A stretch of 64,000 bases of DNA, from assembly GCF_004798865.1 (NCBI RefSeq), contig NW_025335761.1, positions 21,790,426-21,854,425 of the forward strand, written 5' to 3'. This document shows positions 22,816-34,394 of this stretch, in pieces (positions within the stretch are counted from its first letter, which is position 1; the number at the start of each line of letters is the position of its first letter). Position numbers and translations under genes: made by a program. Below the pieces are notes generated by a model. It saw nothing but the letters and a program-made list of their open reading frames with translations. It had not been told where the DNA came from and did not search any database. This stretch comes from Varanus komodoensis. Lineage: Eukaryota; Chordata; Lepidosauria; Squamata; Varanidae.

Positions 22816-23321
22816 CCTGAGCTCTTTCATTCTGCCAGTAGAGTATTACAGACAGAGAAAAGGCGTATTTTTCACCTTTGATTAATTTCCCAATACTTGG
22901 CATAAATGAATAAGTCTTGTTATGGTTAGGCTGTGCATTTCAGGTTCCTGCTTATAAGAAGAAATATGTAGCTTTACATTATTCAATAAACAAAAAATAT
23001 GGTGCAGCCTGAAGAAATTTATCATTCAACTCTTAACACAACATCATTCCTAACAAACCTTTGTCGTTGTTCCTGAAAACTATGAATTTAATGACTAAGA
23101 AAAACTAAGTGTAACTAGTTGAATATGCCTGCCTTTCTTCTGGATTTAAAAAAGCCAGGTGCAAGATCCACCAGAATGAACTTTCTTCAAACTAAGTAGG
23201 TGGGGCTTGCATAGTACTCTGAGGTTAGGCAAAAGAAGCTATTGCCCCACAAGGACCAGAAATCCCTTTTTATAGTCAAAAGATTTGACAGCTCCCCTAT
23301 GCTTTGTCTGTTGTTTTACAG

Positions 23322-23379
23322 ATGGGATGCCAAGGAAGGTGAAGAAATGCACCTTGCAAAGGATGACCATAATAATCAG
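23322..23379 (+). CDS. CCDC9B: CCDC9B internal exon, 58 bp
   Basis: Follows a gtctgttgttttacag acceptor and ends in a CAG|GTGAGT donor. Two bases from the 17097 exon plus its first base complete an arginine, giving RWDAKEGEEMHLAKDD. Human CCDC9B reads RARRWDMKEDKEE across the same junction, so both the match and the phase are supported. The exon ends in phase 0. The segment is acidic and charged. Confidence 0.93.
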
Positions 23380-24321
23380 GTGAGTCTGTTGAATATGTGC
23401 TTGGATACAGGTAGCAAGCAAAATAATATACTTGGTCTCATATCAGCCCTGTAAATTAATTAATGCAGAACTACCAGCCCCTGGTTCTTAATGCAGCAGA
23501 GTAGAGTAAAATCCTGAAAAAACAAGTCCTTTTCAGTGCTAAACCAGGAAAAAGCACTTATACCTCCATGGCAGAGAAGGTAGGGCCAGGGGCCTTATTA
23601 ACTGATAGGCTGCAAATTCCCCATTCCTGCTGCAGAGACAGTGTGCATTGCATTATTTAACAGATATCTGATATCCTAATCATAACCTGTTTTTGGCCCT
23701 GTGAAATCCTGATGCTGCACTTGAGTTATCACATCAGTTTAAGGAACCTCTTGTAGGTTATTGCTGCTACAATGTTGAATGTGTGCACCAGACTTCTGAA
23801 TGGTGAGAAGTTCCATGGGCTCCAGTGCTTTCTCAGTGATTAGTTTCCTAAGAATGAAGTCACTGGAGACTTACAGTGTTTTTTCCAAGAGAACATTTCA
23901 CAACATCTGCACTCCAGTGGTTCTCTGCTCCCCATCAGATGTCCAGGATAACCCATAGCTCTGTAGGATGTTGAAATCCAGTTCTATCACAGACTGCCCC
24001 AAACAACAAACTTAGCTTGAGTCTGTTGCTCTCACAGAATCTTGAATCATCACAGTCCTTAGGAAACTGTGGGGGGAAAGACAGAACAGTCTTAATGGCC
24101 ATCTGTGAGAACAGACACCACTTAGCCCATCTTCAGGCTAAGCTTACCCAGCTGGTCGGACACATTTTAGCAACCTGTTTTCATAACTGCAGATTCACAA
24201 GAGTGTGTGTGTGTTGGGAGGAATCCTTGAAAGATTATTTTGACTAACTCCAAATTTGTAGAACTAAATCTGTCCTTTCTTTAAATGAATAGTGGAATAA
24301 GCACTAAACCTGTCATTTTAG

Positions 24322-25017
24322 AAATCCAGTAGTAATGAAAACTTAAAGAGTCAAGCTATGGCCTGTGAAGAAGCCAAGAAGCATAATTGCCTGGCCGGGT
24401 TAGAGAAGAATGAAAAGCCACACTCCACATCACAAGTCAAAATAGGTGGAGTGAGCCCATCTGCAGGTGAAGACAAGGGTGCAAATGAACAAGACAGGAT
24501 GTGTCTTCCCCAAGATACACCTGCAGTCGCTGTGGAAGAAACTGAGGCAGATCCCAGCCTCAGTAAGGCAGTAACTGGGACTGCTCTGTCCCACAAGGGC
24601 AACTGTATAAATAGCCGCTCTCACCAGGAAGGGAACACGGCACAGGCTTCTGGGAGTGCCTTTGAGGAAATCAATTCCACTTTCCATGAAGCTGGCTTAG
24701 ACAAAAAAGCACTTTCTGAAAGGAACCCTAGTGCAGAAAACCTCAGCACGTTGCCAGTCAAGGCAGAAGCAGGTGGTGGAAGCCGAGGATTGTCAGCTGT
24801 AAGACAAGTGGGAGAGATCCAAATTGCTGCTGTCAAGAAGCAAATAATCCCTGTGAAAGAAAATGATGCCCCTGCCTGCCTTCTACATAGGGAGGAGTCC
24901 AAGTCTCTCAGTAAAGAAATGCTAGACAGAATGAATGAATCTGTACAAACAGGGACAGAAATGAGGAATAAGGAACAAGGCCAACCTCAGCCATGCAATG
25001 AAGAAACACAGAATTAA
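24322..25017 (+). CDS. CCDC9B: CCDC9B terminal coding exon, disordered C-terminus
   Basis: After the acceptor ctaaacctgtcattttag, 231 codons are open in the phase set by the previous exon, starting KSSSNENLKSQ and ending at TAA 25015-25017. The protein is hydrophilic, rich in E, K, S, Q, A and G, with no predicted globular domain or membrane segment. The human C-terminus is likewise disordered, so there is little residue identity; the call rests on position, phase and composition. The same frame reopens after the TAA and runs 12 codons to a perfect GTAAGT donor at 25055. The stop may therefore be a lineage-specific shortening, or the exon may end in untranslated sequence. Confidence 0.88.
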   Translation, partial: KSSSNENLKSQAMACEEAKKHNCLAGLEKNEKPHSTSQVKIGGVSPSAGEDKGANEQDRMCLPQDTPAVAVEETEADPSLSKAVTGTALSHKGNCINSRSHQEGNTAQASGSAFEEINSTFHEAGLDKKALSERNPSAENLSTLPVKAEAGGGSRGLSAVRQVGEIQIAAVKKQIIPVKENDAPACLLHREESKSLSKEMLDRMNESVQTGTEMRNKEQGQPQPCNEETQN

Positions 25018-25054
25018 TATGCGGTAGAACACACTGGCTCCCAAGAGGCTGAAG
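25018..25054 (+). other. CCDC9B: Post-stop tail of the CCDC9B exon up to a consensus donor
   Basis: After the TAA the frame reads YAVEHTGSQEAE without a stop, then meets GAAG|GTAAGT. If spliced here, the stop lies 37 nt before the junction, inside the distance normally tolerated by nonsense-mediated decay. A following exon was not identified. Confidence 0.5.
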
Positions 25055-26150
25055 GTAAGTGAATCTTCACCATTTTGTCTGGAATTTGATTGATTTATGT
25101 GTGCAGCCTTTCTCATCCCAAGGGTGCAAGCCTGCTACAATTGTATCTCATATCTTTTAAGTACAAATGAGTTCATTTACAGTGAAAAGACAATCATGCC
25201 TGAATTTCTCCTGCACTAACCCTACTGAAATGAATCCTAGAGCATGGTCTTGCTGCCTCCATTAATGACATTGGGCCTCGGACAGGAGAACCTCCTGAAG
25301 GATTGTAGGTTAATTTCCATTTTACTCAGTTTCACGTTTTCCCAATCATAAGTTAATTTTGGCCCATTTCTGCATTAGTCTGCAAATTCAGCATTAAAAC
25401 GTCAACTTAAAATCCATGTGCATTTCCATGCACTTTCATCCTACTATATGCATCTTTAGGATAATTTCCTAATTTTTACAAGTGATTTTTCTTAACATAA
25501 AGAGTGTGTGCATACTTTCCCCAAATATGGGCATTTTTGTTCTAATATTCTGAATTGTGAACTGCACTTAAAAATTCTGAAAAGTGCAGGTTTCAGAATA
25601 CAAATGTGTTCCAGTTTGTCCCATTTGTGAGGTGTCAACTGGCTATGTTCATGCAAAAATTCAGATTGAACAAACTGTCTTCCAATCTTAGTGTTCAAAA
25701 TCCCCAGTGCAAAATCACTTAGCACTGAACCGTTTTGCTCACCATATTCAGTTTTCCCAGTTTCAGTACAGAATGTTAATCATCCCAATCTTTTCATGTC
25801 TGATTATTCGTGTGCTTTTCAGAATGCCCTTCAATTATCAGTTCTTGGTTGTTCTTTTTGAAGATTTTGTTTTAAAAAATCAGCATATAGTATAGTTCTG
25901 CATACAGACACAGCAGTTTCTTGCATGTATCTCTGACACAGAAACAAAATCCCCCTTGAACACAAGATCTGTCCCAACTGATTTTGTTTGCATTCTGTTT
26001 GTGCTTACATTTTTTGTACTCCTGCCCGTATTGAAATGAATAGTATTCCATGAGCAGAATAGCTCTATGAGGTTATTTCCATTTTAGAGGTGGGGACCCG
26101 AGGGGTGGAGGCAGTAATATTCCAGAGGCTGGTCCAGTGAGCTGCTGACC
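25055..26150. other. Unassigned sequence downstream of CCDC9B
   Basis: AT-rich sequence with no gene or clear repeat. It may be an intron or 3' untranslated region of CCDC9B. An ATTAAA at about 25394 is the first poly(A)-signal-like word, with no supporting context. Confidence 0.35.
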
Positions 26151-26154
26151 AAAG

Positions 26155-26525
26155 GCAACAAGTGGGCAAGGCACCTGCAGAACAAGTCCTATGAGGAAAG
26201 TTTGAACACAGGGGTATGTTTAGACTAATGAAGAGATGAGTTAAATGTTACACGGCAGCTATTTTCAATGTCATATAGATAATGGAGCACATTTCTTCTC
26301 ATTTGGTCCAGACAGGACTGGAACTATGGATTCAAATTACAAGAATTGGAATGGGTTCAAATTCAAATAAATATTAGGAAGAATTGATGGGAGCAGCTGT
26401 TCAGCAGTGAATGAGATTGCCTGGGAAAATGTAGGACTCCCTACCTTCTTGAGAAGTTAAGCATTAAGGCAGAGGCTAAATGACCAGCTATCAGGGATGC
26501 TGTGGTGGTGAATTGCCTGTAGGCA
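26155..26525 (+). mobile_element. CR1 LINE 3' end, second subfamily
   Basis: The text follows the CR1 tail in which ggaactatggattcaaatta, a ttaggaagaa.tgatgggagc string, ctgttcagcagtgaatgaga and gcagaggctaaatgaccagc occur in order ('aggactcgaaccaatgggttcaaattacaagaaa...aacattaggaagaac...gagctgttcgacagtggaat...gcagaggctggatgg'). It differs from the tails at 3911 and 19494, so a distinct CR1 subfamily is represented. Confidence 0.8.
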
Positions 26526-27269
26526 AGAAATAAACACTGGTGCAGATTCTTTAAAAACATAGCAAAACAATCAAGAAGCTTCTTATATAGCTCTGTACTG
26601 GCCCTGGTCTACTCATCTGCAGATGGTAGTGACCGAGCTGAGAGCAACCATATGTGAGAAACTATGGAAAAATCCTTTGCTCTTACTTGCAATTTTTTAT
26701 CATGACAATATTATTCCTTGTTTAATCTGAAAATTGCCATAATTAAAGTATTTTATGGCTGTGTAGAATGTCTAGGTTCACTTCGATTCCACACATTTTC
26801 ATGTAAGTTGTATGGCTGTCTTTTTTCATACTAGCATCCATTAGTATGTCAATGACAGATTTCACATGCCGAGCTCCAACTGTGATCTAGTTCTACAAGA
26901 AAACATCTCACTTGACTTTAACTCTTTGCTTCCAGTGCCTAATTCATCAATATGATTCTGCAAAAGAATGAGAAGTAGTGGGCTGTCTGTAGCCTAGCAG
27001 GACATTATGAAACTCTGTTCCATTACATTAGAATCAGAATTACTCTAGAGGTGTGCAAACATTTTTCCTAGACCTAAAGAACATTATCTTTTCCCCTTCC
27101 CCATAATATACAGTTGTGGATACTGACACGTTTAGACAAGTGGGGCCAACTCCTAATTTATGGTGGGTGGAGCAGGTGATGCAAAGAAAAGGACTTCCTC
27201 TCCATTCTTTTGCCTCATCTTCTACCCTCGCATCCTGTATGTGCTTGCCATTGACTATTTATGGTGCTC

Positions 27270-27461
27270 ACAGCTCAGTGGCAGAGCATGCAAGCATTGC
27301 GTCCAGAAGGTCCCACATTTGATCTCTGGCATCTCCAGGTTAAGAGGTATAGGAAAAAAACTTCTGCTAGAAACCCTGGACTGCTGCATTGACCAGAATG
27401 GATAGTACCAAACTACGTGGACCAACAGTTTGATTCTGGATAACGCAGCTTCCTGTGTTTT
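27270..27461 (+). mobile_element. tRNA-derived SINE, 'tagctcagtggtagagca' type
   Basis: The head cagctcagtggcagagcatg is a clear tRNA A-box region. It is followed by a B-box-like cacatttgatctctggcatc and the family body (aagaggtataggaaaaaaac, gaaaccctggactgctgc, ggaccaacagtttgattctg) ending gcagcttcctgtgttt. This is the second common squamate SINE layout. About 192 bp, diverged. It is not a working tRNA gene. Confidence 0.87.
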
Positions 27462-27464
27462 CCC

Positions 27465-29720
27465 AGCAAATAGACCTCTCCGACCATTGGGTTCCTCTGT
27501 TCTTATAACTTATTGCAGAATGAATGCGATGCTGCAGGATGAAAGCTCTTTATTTCCCAATGTGAGAAATGAAGATGAGGAACTGAGCCAGCCAGTGTGC
27601 CTCTTTGGAGCTTCACTGTAGGGAAATGTGGATGCTCTTCTCCTTACAAAGCACAGTTTGATACAGGATAGATGATGCCTTTTTTAACCCATTGTGTCCA
27701 TTCTAAGCCGTTTGTGTGTGAACATCATTATATTCTGAGTAGGAGTGCTCTGAACCAGTTGGATACTGCCTTTGTGGGACATACCTAATGAGGGTATGGG
27801 GTGGTCTTTAAGTTGTTCCCGAGTCCCTCCTAAAGGCAGTGTCTGCTTAGCCTGGATGGCTGCAACTCAGAACACACATATTTTAAATGGGGCACTGTGG
27901 GCAAGTGGCAGTTTTGGGCCTTCTGCAGTCTCCTGCCCATGCCAACTGCTGATGCTGGACCTTCAACTGTTCCAGCATTTCCAACAACGGCTAGTTTTAG
28001 AATTCTCTTGACACATAAACGAAGTGTGAAGGACATGAACAGCAAAGACATGGTGTATTATAACAGCATGTTTAATTTTAATGAGCTTCAATGTTACGTA
28101 TGTCCAGTAAAAGTTCTCCTTGAAAAGATAGTAAGCTGGGCTGTCTCTGCATCCTCTGTGCTTAAAAGCCTCCAATATGAGATGCACTTATGTTTTGCAC
28201 TTGTGTCTTTTACCAGGAGAATTGCAGGTGTTCCTGCTAGAGGGCTTCATCGTCAGATCCATCTGATAATGCACTTGAGTGTTAGTGCATTGAATGTTCA
28301 GGGAGAAGCAGTGCAGAAAAGCTAAAAGCATATTGAGACTTGACTACAGAGAGAGAGTTTTTTCAGTGGCTATAGGGAAAGGGAAGATAGAGAGTTACAG
28401 AAAGAAATGGTGTATAGAGGTACTTTGAGATAAAACCCTGCTCCTTAGTGGAAGCCTGCAGACCACATCAGGCTTCTGGGTGTCTCCAACTTGCCTTCTG
28501 GACTTCTGCCCACCTGCTGGCATTGCCACACCACCCTTCCTGCTCATTAGGATGTATCATGGCCAGTGGTGTACTGTAAAATGGGAAATGCAGACACTCG
28601 CCCTGACAGTCTTCATAGCCCCAGCTAGCTGTGTAGAGTCTTATCAACAAAGGAACTCTGCCAGTTTCATCTCCACGAGAAGCCATTCTTTTGAAAAGCA
28701 AATGGGTCTTCAGGGAAAATATCTTGTATCACACAGGGAAGAATATACAGTTTCTGAGAAAAGTCAGGCATCTTCCTCTCCAGCCACCATAAGGATTGCG
28801 ACTAACTTTCAGAGGAAGCATGGATGTATGAGGGGCAGGTGACAGCAGCATCCCCGTTAATCCACATGTTCTGCCACTTTGCTCCTGTGGAGCCTGGCTG
28901 TGCCGCACCCCTACGTGGCCTTTCTGTCTAGCGGGTCTTCTGGAGCTATTTTCTTTGGTTGAAGGCAGCCAAATTTGGATGGGGGTGTGAGGGGGGTGGG
29001 GACTGCATGATTTTGCTGATCTAAATCATACACACCATAAAGCCACAGGAGGCAGGGGAGGGCAGGTATTCATGATGTTTCTCTCCTTTTAAAAAATCCT
29101 CCTGGTGGCCCATAGCCATTGAGCGGGAGCCGGTTAACTTGGGGAAACAACGAGGGAAAAGAGTGAACTACCATCTGCCATGCATTGGCCAGATCCCCTC
29201 CTAATCCAAATCCCTTCATCTTTGGCTGCTTTTAACGAAAGAAAAAGCTAGCAGGAGGGCCATGGATCTTCCATATTCCACTGAGTTTAGCCCTACTCCT
29301 GAGTGCAAGGAGCCACTGCAGGGGAGTTAGTCGCAGTAGTAATACAGGGAGGTCTTTCTGCCACAGAGCAGCAGTCCTTTTCTTTGATAAAATGGAATCC
29401 TTGTCTCTGGAAGCTGATCACCAATCAAAGGCACAGCACTGGCAGAGCACCAGGGATGAAGTTAGCAGGAAGGTATATAGCATTATTCAATGAGATGGAC
29501 CTATTAGGAATAAAGATTAATGATAAACAATATGAGGGTCCTGGGAGACCCTGGCCAGACATTTCTTTGCAGTAGGAGGTTTGCAAGTTTCTGTTTAGCT
29601 AGATTTTTGACTCACCAAACCTTAGACTACTTTGGGCTTCCAATTTCATGGCCCAAACACCAAACCATCCTGTGGTTGTGCACAAATCTACATTGCACAA
29701 CCTTCTTCAGGTGTTATAGA
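27465..29720. other. Unassigned intergenic sequence
   Basis: No gene, RNA or repeat family recognised. ORFs up to 142 codons (27897-28325) have no recognisable domain and no splice context. Confidence 0.4.
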
Positions 29721-29724
29721 CAAA

Positions 29725-29838
29725 ATTTCCCCAACCTACCGCCCTCCAAAGACTCTGGACTACAAATCTCAGGATTCCTAGCTTTTGGCCACACTGGCTG
29801 GAGCTGTTGGGAGTTGAAGTTCAAAAAATCTGGGGTGG
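29725..29838. repeat. Palindromic MITE-like repeat, near complete
   Basis: The left arm tttccccaacctaccgccct, ccaaagactctggactacaa is answered by gagttgaagttcaaaaaatc on the right, joined by ttggccacactggctggagc. Arms and centre match the family seen elsewhere in the window. Confidence 0.8.
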
Positions 29839-29839
29839 G

Positions 29840-32265
29840 GGTGGTAATAGATGGAGGAAGCCTGCTATAAAATCTCAATTTCCATTCTTAGTTGGAGCTG
29901 CCAACTTTGAATTACCTGGCATGTTCCAAAATGGAAATGTTTTCATTTTCAAACAGAACTCCATACCAGAGCTAAAGGAGTGATATAGCACAGAACAAGC
30001 AAGAATGCTTTTGTATAACCTAGGACTGAAGGAGTTAGGAACTGGGGCTATAACTCATTGATATAAAACAGGAAACATTCCCAACAGATGATAATAGGAT
30101 TATTTTCCTAACACAGTCCTAGAAACAGGTTTTATGTACCTTTGCTTTTGAAGTTAAGTTTGGGGGAGGGGTTCTACTTCTTTCTCTTAACAGCCCTCAC
30201 TAGAAAAGATGAAAAGTTTTCTCCTTCCAGAAACATTTTTAAAGGGCTACTGTCGTACCCTTCGTCTTATTTTCTCTAGGTCAATAATGTTCAGTCTTTT
30301 TTACCTGCAATGACCTGTCTCACTGATTTATCCATTGAAGAAACTCATATGCCTACCACAGCAAGAAGCAACTTCTTGGGTGCACAGCCAGGTCATGGTG
30401 CTATCACTGTCCAGCAATGACTGAGAGTATAGCCTAGAAGAAGGGTAGGCAGACTTGGCTTTATTTTCACTAAAACACCCGGATTCACCCAACAGAGCCA
30501 TCTTAGCTACACACACAGGATTAAAGAACAGAGTGTCCCTGTTCAGGCCTTGTACTGGAACAAGGAGCTGCAGCATAGAGATTGGGATTGTGCACGCTAG
30601 CCCCTACTCCAGCATCTCCCCAGTCTCCATTGCCACCCTTCCTCCATCAAGTGGGAAGGTCTGAAGGGTTCTACATGCTGTAGCTCGAACAGGCCTTGGC
30701 GCAGTCAGGAGTCCTGATGAAGCAGGAGTCCTGGTTGCAGGGAAGCTCCTAAGTGCTACAGGCTGGAATAGGTGGGAGCAGAAACATCACTGGTGAGACT
30801 TATTTGCCTGGCCCAGTTCCTATGCAGACGTTGTCATTCCCTGTTCAGGCATAACACCCAAATGAGGCTGGTATCTCTGAGCACATTCTGAGCCTAGGAA
30901 TTCACCTTCCATACCAGAACTGAACTGAATTCACAGTCCTCTCATGCTAAAGTTCACTGCAGGTTAACTCAGACTTCATTTCAGCAGCCTGAAATGAAAG
31001 AGGTTGGTTGTGACTACTATTAAATGATTGGTTATCGGAAACCCATTTCAACCTACTGCAAATCATCGAGAGATCTACCAGATCTACTTGAGTCTACCTT
31101 TGGTCTACCCTTTGCCTTCCCCTCACACTTACCTGCAGCTGCACATTGTGAAGAAAATTAGTAGCAGCAAATATACTTCCTTACATGGATGCTTCTCTGA
31201 TGCTCTTGATAGTCTCACTGAAGAGCCTTATGAAGGTCCACAAAAGCCCTGGGCTTCCTGGGACACAGTTTGAAAAGCCAAGCATGAGGCAAAAACACAA
31301 CCAGTACCTCTTGCTTTTCCTTATATGATTTGTTTTCCAGCAATGTATCTTCCTTGAAGCATACATCTCCTGCTTTGAAATGACAAGAACTAAATATTAA
31401 AACTCAAACATAAGCCCTGAATCTCCTGCAGAATTTTTCATAGCATGCCAGGGAAAAAAAGAAAGGAAACAAACCGCAGAGCTTTTTTATTCAGTTTCTC
31501 AAGACTACTAATTTCAAGATCTCCAGAGAAAATACAGCTGGGGTAAATTTCCAAAGCACAGTGGGGTGCTGACGTCAACATTCTCCCCTGACGTAAACAG
31601 CAGCATGTTGGCCAAAGCCTTGAGTGCTGTGCCTCTGAGAAGGACGTAGGAGGAGGTCAGTGCCAAATGATTTAGCATGGTTGAACAACTCTCTTCTCAA
31701 AAAGTGCATAGGAATGTAGGCAGTGAAATCATTTGTGTGTTGGTTTGCTTCTCACTGGAAAGCTAGGTTTGGAACGATGTGATTACACTGTAACTGTAGT
31801 CAGAATCTGCAGCAGAGCAAAACTGTGAGATAAAGATTTGAGATGTGAGGTAGACCAGATATTCACGAAACTTGTGGTGTAATTTGAGGAGAAACAGTTC
31901 CATGAAATGAACCTTCCCTGATTTTTTTCTCCTGGTCATTTTGCTGATTCTTCAGCATATTTATTTAGAAGTTTCATTCAACTCACTGGGCTTACTTCAG
32001 TTCAGATGTGCACTGTTAATCTCCCCTTCCCCCTTCCCCATGGCATGGGATGCCTTTTAAACCTTAGAATCTGATTTTTGAATAAGATTTTGAAATCTTT
32101 GGTGATTGAGGGTAGGGCTTGCAAGATATTCTTACTAGAAAAACAGACAGACAGGCAGACAAATGTAACTGATGGTTTTCCCAAGCATTTAGATTAAAAA
32201 AAAAAAAACAGGACTGCACAGGATCACACACAATTTTTGCACAAGATTTCTTCAGTCAGTGCCCT
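29840..32265. other. Unassigned intergenic sequence with a CRE-like pair
   Basis: No gene or repeat named. At 31570-31577 there is a full palindromic cAMP-response element, tgacgtca, and at 31589-31596 a second tgacgtaa, 19 bp apart. Confidence 0.4.
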
Positions 32266-32346
32266 TCCCCTGATGATTGGCCATGCTGGCTGGGATTGAT
32301 GGGAGTTGTAGTACAAAACTTCTGGCAGAAGCAAGGTTGGAGAAGA
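32266..32346. repeat. Half copy of the palindromic MITE-like repeat
   Basis: Reads tgatgattggccatgctggc, tgggattgatgggagttgta, gtacaaaacttctggcagaa and gcaaggttggagaa, the centre and right arm. Low divergence for this family. Confidence 0.8.
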
Positions 32347-32349
32347 CTC

Positions 32350-34185
32350 CTAATAAATAACACCAAAGAAGCCATAGTATCATGAAGTGCTGGCTCATTG
32401 ACCACAAGAACCTGTATAGGTCTACTCAGAAGTATGTAGAGTAGTACAGTGAATACAGTGCGATATACTAGCAAGTAAGGGGTAAGTGCAGCTTAGCAGA
32501 GCAGCCCTGAGGAGCCTTACAATCCAAACTGTAGGTTCCTCAGTACAGACAATAACAGAAGGAAGACGCAAAGGCAGCAAGAGATGAGCATGCCTAAATG
32601 CAGTTAGACCTCCTTTATCATTATTTTCACTATACACAAGGGTTTAGGATTAAGGTAACAGAGATGGGCATTTTCAGAAGCTGCCAGTAAACATCCTTTT
32701 GTTATTTATTTAGGAAATATGTCTTTGGGATCCAAAGGCTTTATTGATAAATCTTCTTTTTGTCTATACTTATAAATAAACATAGGCCTAGCTTGCCTTT
32801 TGCACATTCTCCTCCTCTCCAATCTATCTTTGTAATTATTGGGCATTCAAATCTATCAGCAAGATGCAAAGTCATGCATTTTAAACATGGTTGTTTGAAA
32901 ATGCTAGTTCAGCAGTACTGTTGCTGCAGCATCCAGCACTTCATTCTCTCTCTCTTTCTCTCTTGCTCAATTCATCTCCTCAGTTTCAAGTCAATAGTAT
33001 TGATCAGGAAGCTCTTGCAGGACAGCCCGCACAAAAGGACCGAACCGGCAAGTAGACATCACTCTGCACTGGCACTCCATGGCAAGTGCCTTAGGAGCCA
33101 GTGATTAAATGGCACTTTTAAATGCATAATTAATTCATAAATGTAAGGTCTGGGGCAGGAGTCAACTGGCTCCGGAAAAGACATTTGGGTCCTGTGCGCC
33201 AGCAGTGGGCAGAGCTGTTCCCACTGCTGAAATGTTACTCCAACATGTTTCCTTGGCCTGGAGCCATTCACACATGCAAACACAGGTACTTATTGAGCAA
33301 ATATGGACTTTTTTTAATCCTGCCCCCAAAGAGTAATTTTTGGAAGATGGTAAAGAATGAAATTATGGCTGTTGTAGGTGCTGATATCTCCTTAGACCCA
33401 CTGCTATTGTTATTTGATTATGTTAAAGATATTGTTCTATTTATCATTCTATAATTACCCATATGACAGCAAGCTATAGGTTGAAAGGAATTAATTCTCC
33501 AACAAGATGGCTGTGTATGAGGGTTTGGGATTTGGCCTCAGTAGTAACATTAACTAATGTGATTAGAGGCAGAGAAGGACAAGCAATAAATCATTTTAAC
33601 AGAAAGGGAATTCTATTTTATGTTAGAACAATAAAGTTCAGGATTCAGTGCAACTTTATTTATTCTTAGGGGCAATTTAATTGGTATGAGTTGAATCATG
33701 TTTATAACTTGTCTTTGTTATTATCTGTATTTATGAATCAGTGTAAAATGAAATATTTTGTTTTCTCTGTGGATAGCTTCTCTGTAGTAGCAGAAAAATA
33801 CATAAGTAAAATTATCCAAAAACATAAATAACACACACACCTCCCGTTTTCTTTCCTTCTCTCTCACTCTCTGTTTCTCTTTCTCTCTTGCTGGCTGGAC
33901 CAAATAGGAGTTGGAATCCAAACCTTCTGGAAAGTCAAGGTTTCCCAACTTTGCTTTCCAGCCTCAAACTGCTGGAGCCTGAGATATTTGAATCACTGCT
34001 TTCTCCCATGCCAATTTTCCAGGCTTTCTAAACAACAGAAGTCCTTCCCACTTGTTCATCACTAAGGACAATTAAATTGCAAGCATCAGGACCTTTTCTA
34101 CAGTGGCCCCATGGTGCTGGTAGAAGTTGACCTCTGGAATCCATCAGATCCCATATTTAGGAAAGCTCCGAAGAGGCACTTGTTT
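32350..34185. other. Unassigned intergenic sequence
   Basis: No gene or named repeat. A CT-rich block at 33840-33890 and short CA runs are the only low-complexity features. Confidence 0.38.
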
Positions 34186-34189
34186 TCAT

Positions 34190-34390
34190 TAGCCTTCTCT
34201 TGAGTGGTGTTTTAGGCTGATGCCTGTTTCTGTTTAGCTATGGACGTTAGATGTTCCTTAGTATTACACTTGGTGTTTATTTTCTTTTAAAAGTGATTTT
34301 GTGTGTTATTATTTTATGGCTATGTAAGCTGCCTCGAGAGGGTTGTACTCTTAAAGAGAGGCCTAAAACTTTTAAAATAAATTAATAGAA
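34190..34390 (+). mobile_element. L2-like LINE 3' terminus
   Basis: The string ttattttatggctatgtaag, ctgcctcgagagggttgtac ending aaaacttttaaaataaatta corresponds to the sense 3' end of the L2-like family ('tgtaagccgccccgag...gggcggtataaaa..taaataaat'). Upstream, text about frame ends (cgaagaggcacttgttttca) is plausible but weak. Confidence 0.6.
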
Positions 34391-34394
34391 GGGC

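Noticed and set aside
27270-27461. tRNA gene suggested by the A-box-like head
   Set aside because: No cloverleaf, and the body and end match a SINE family.
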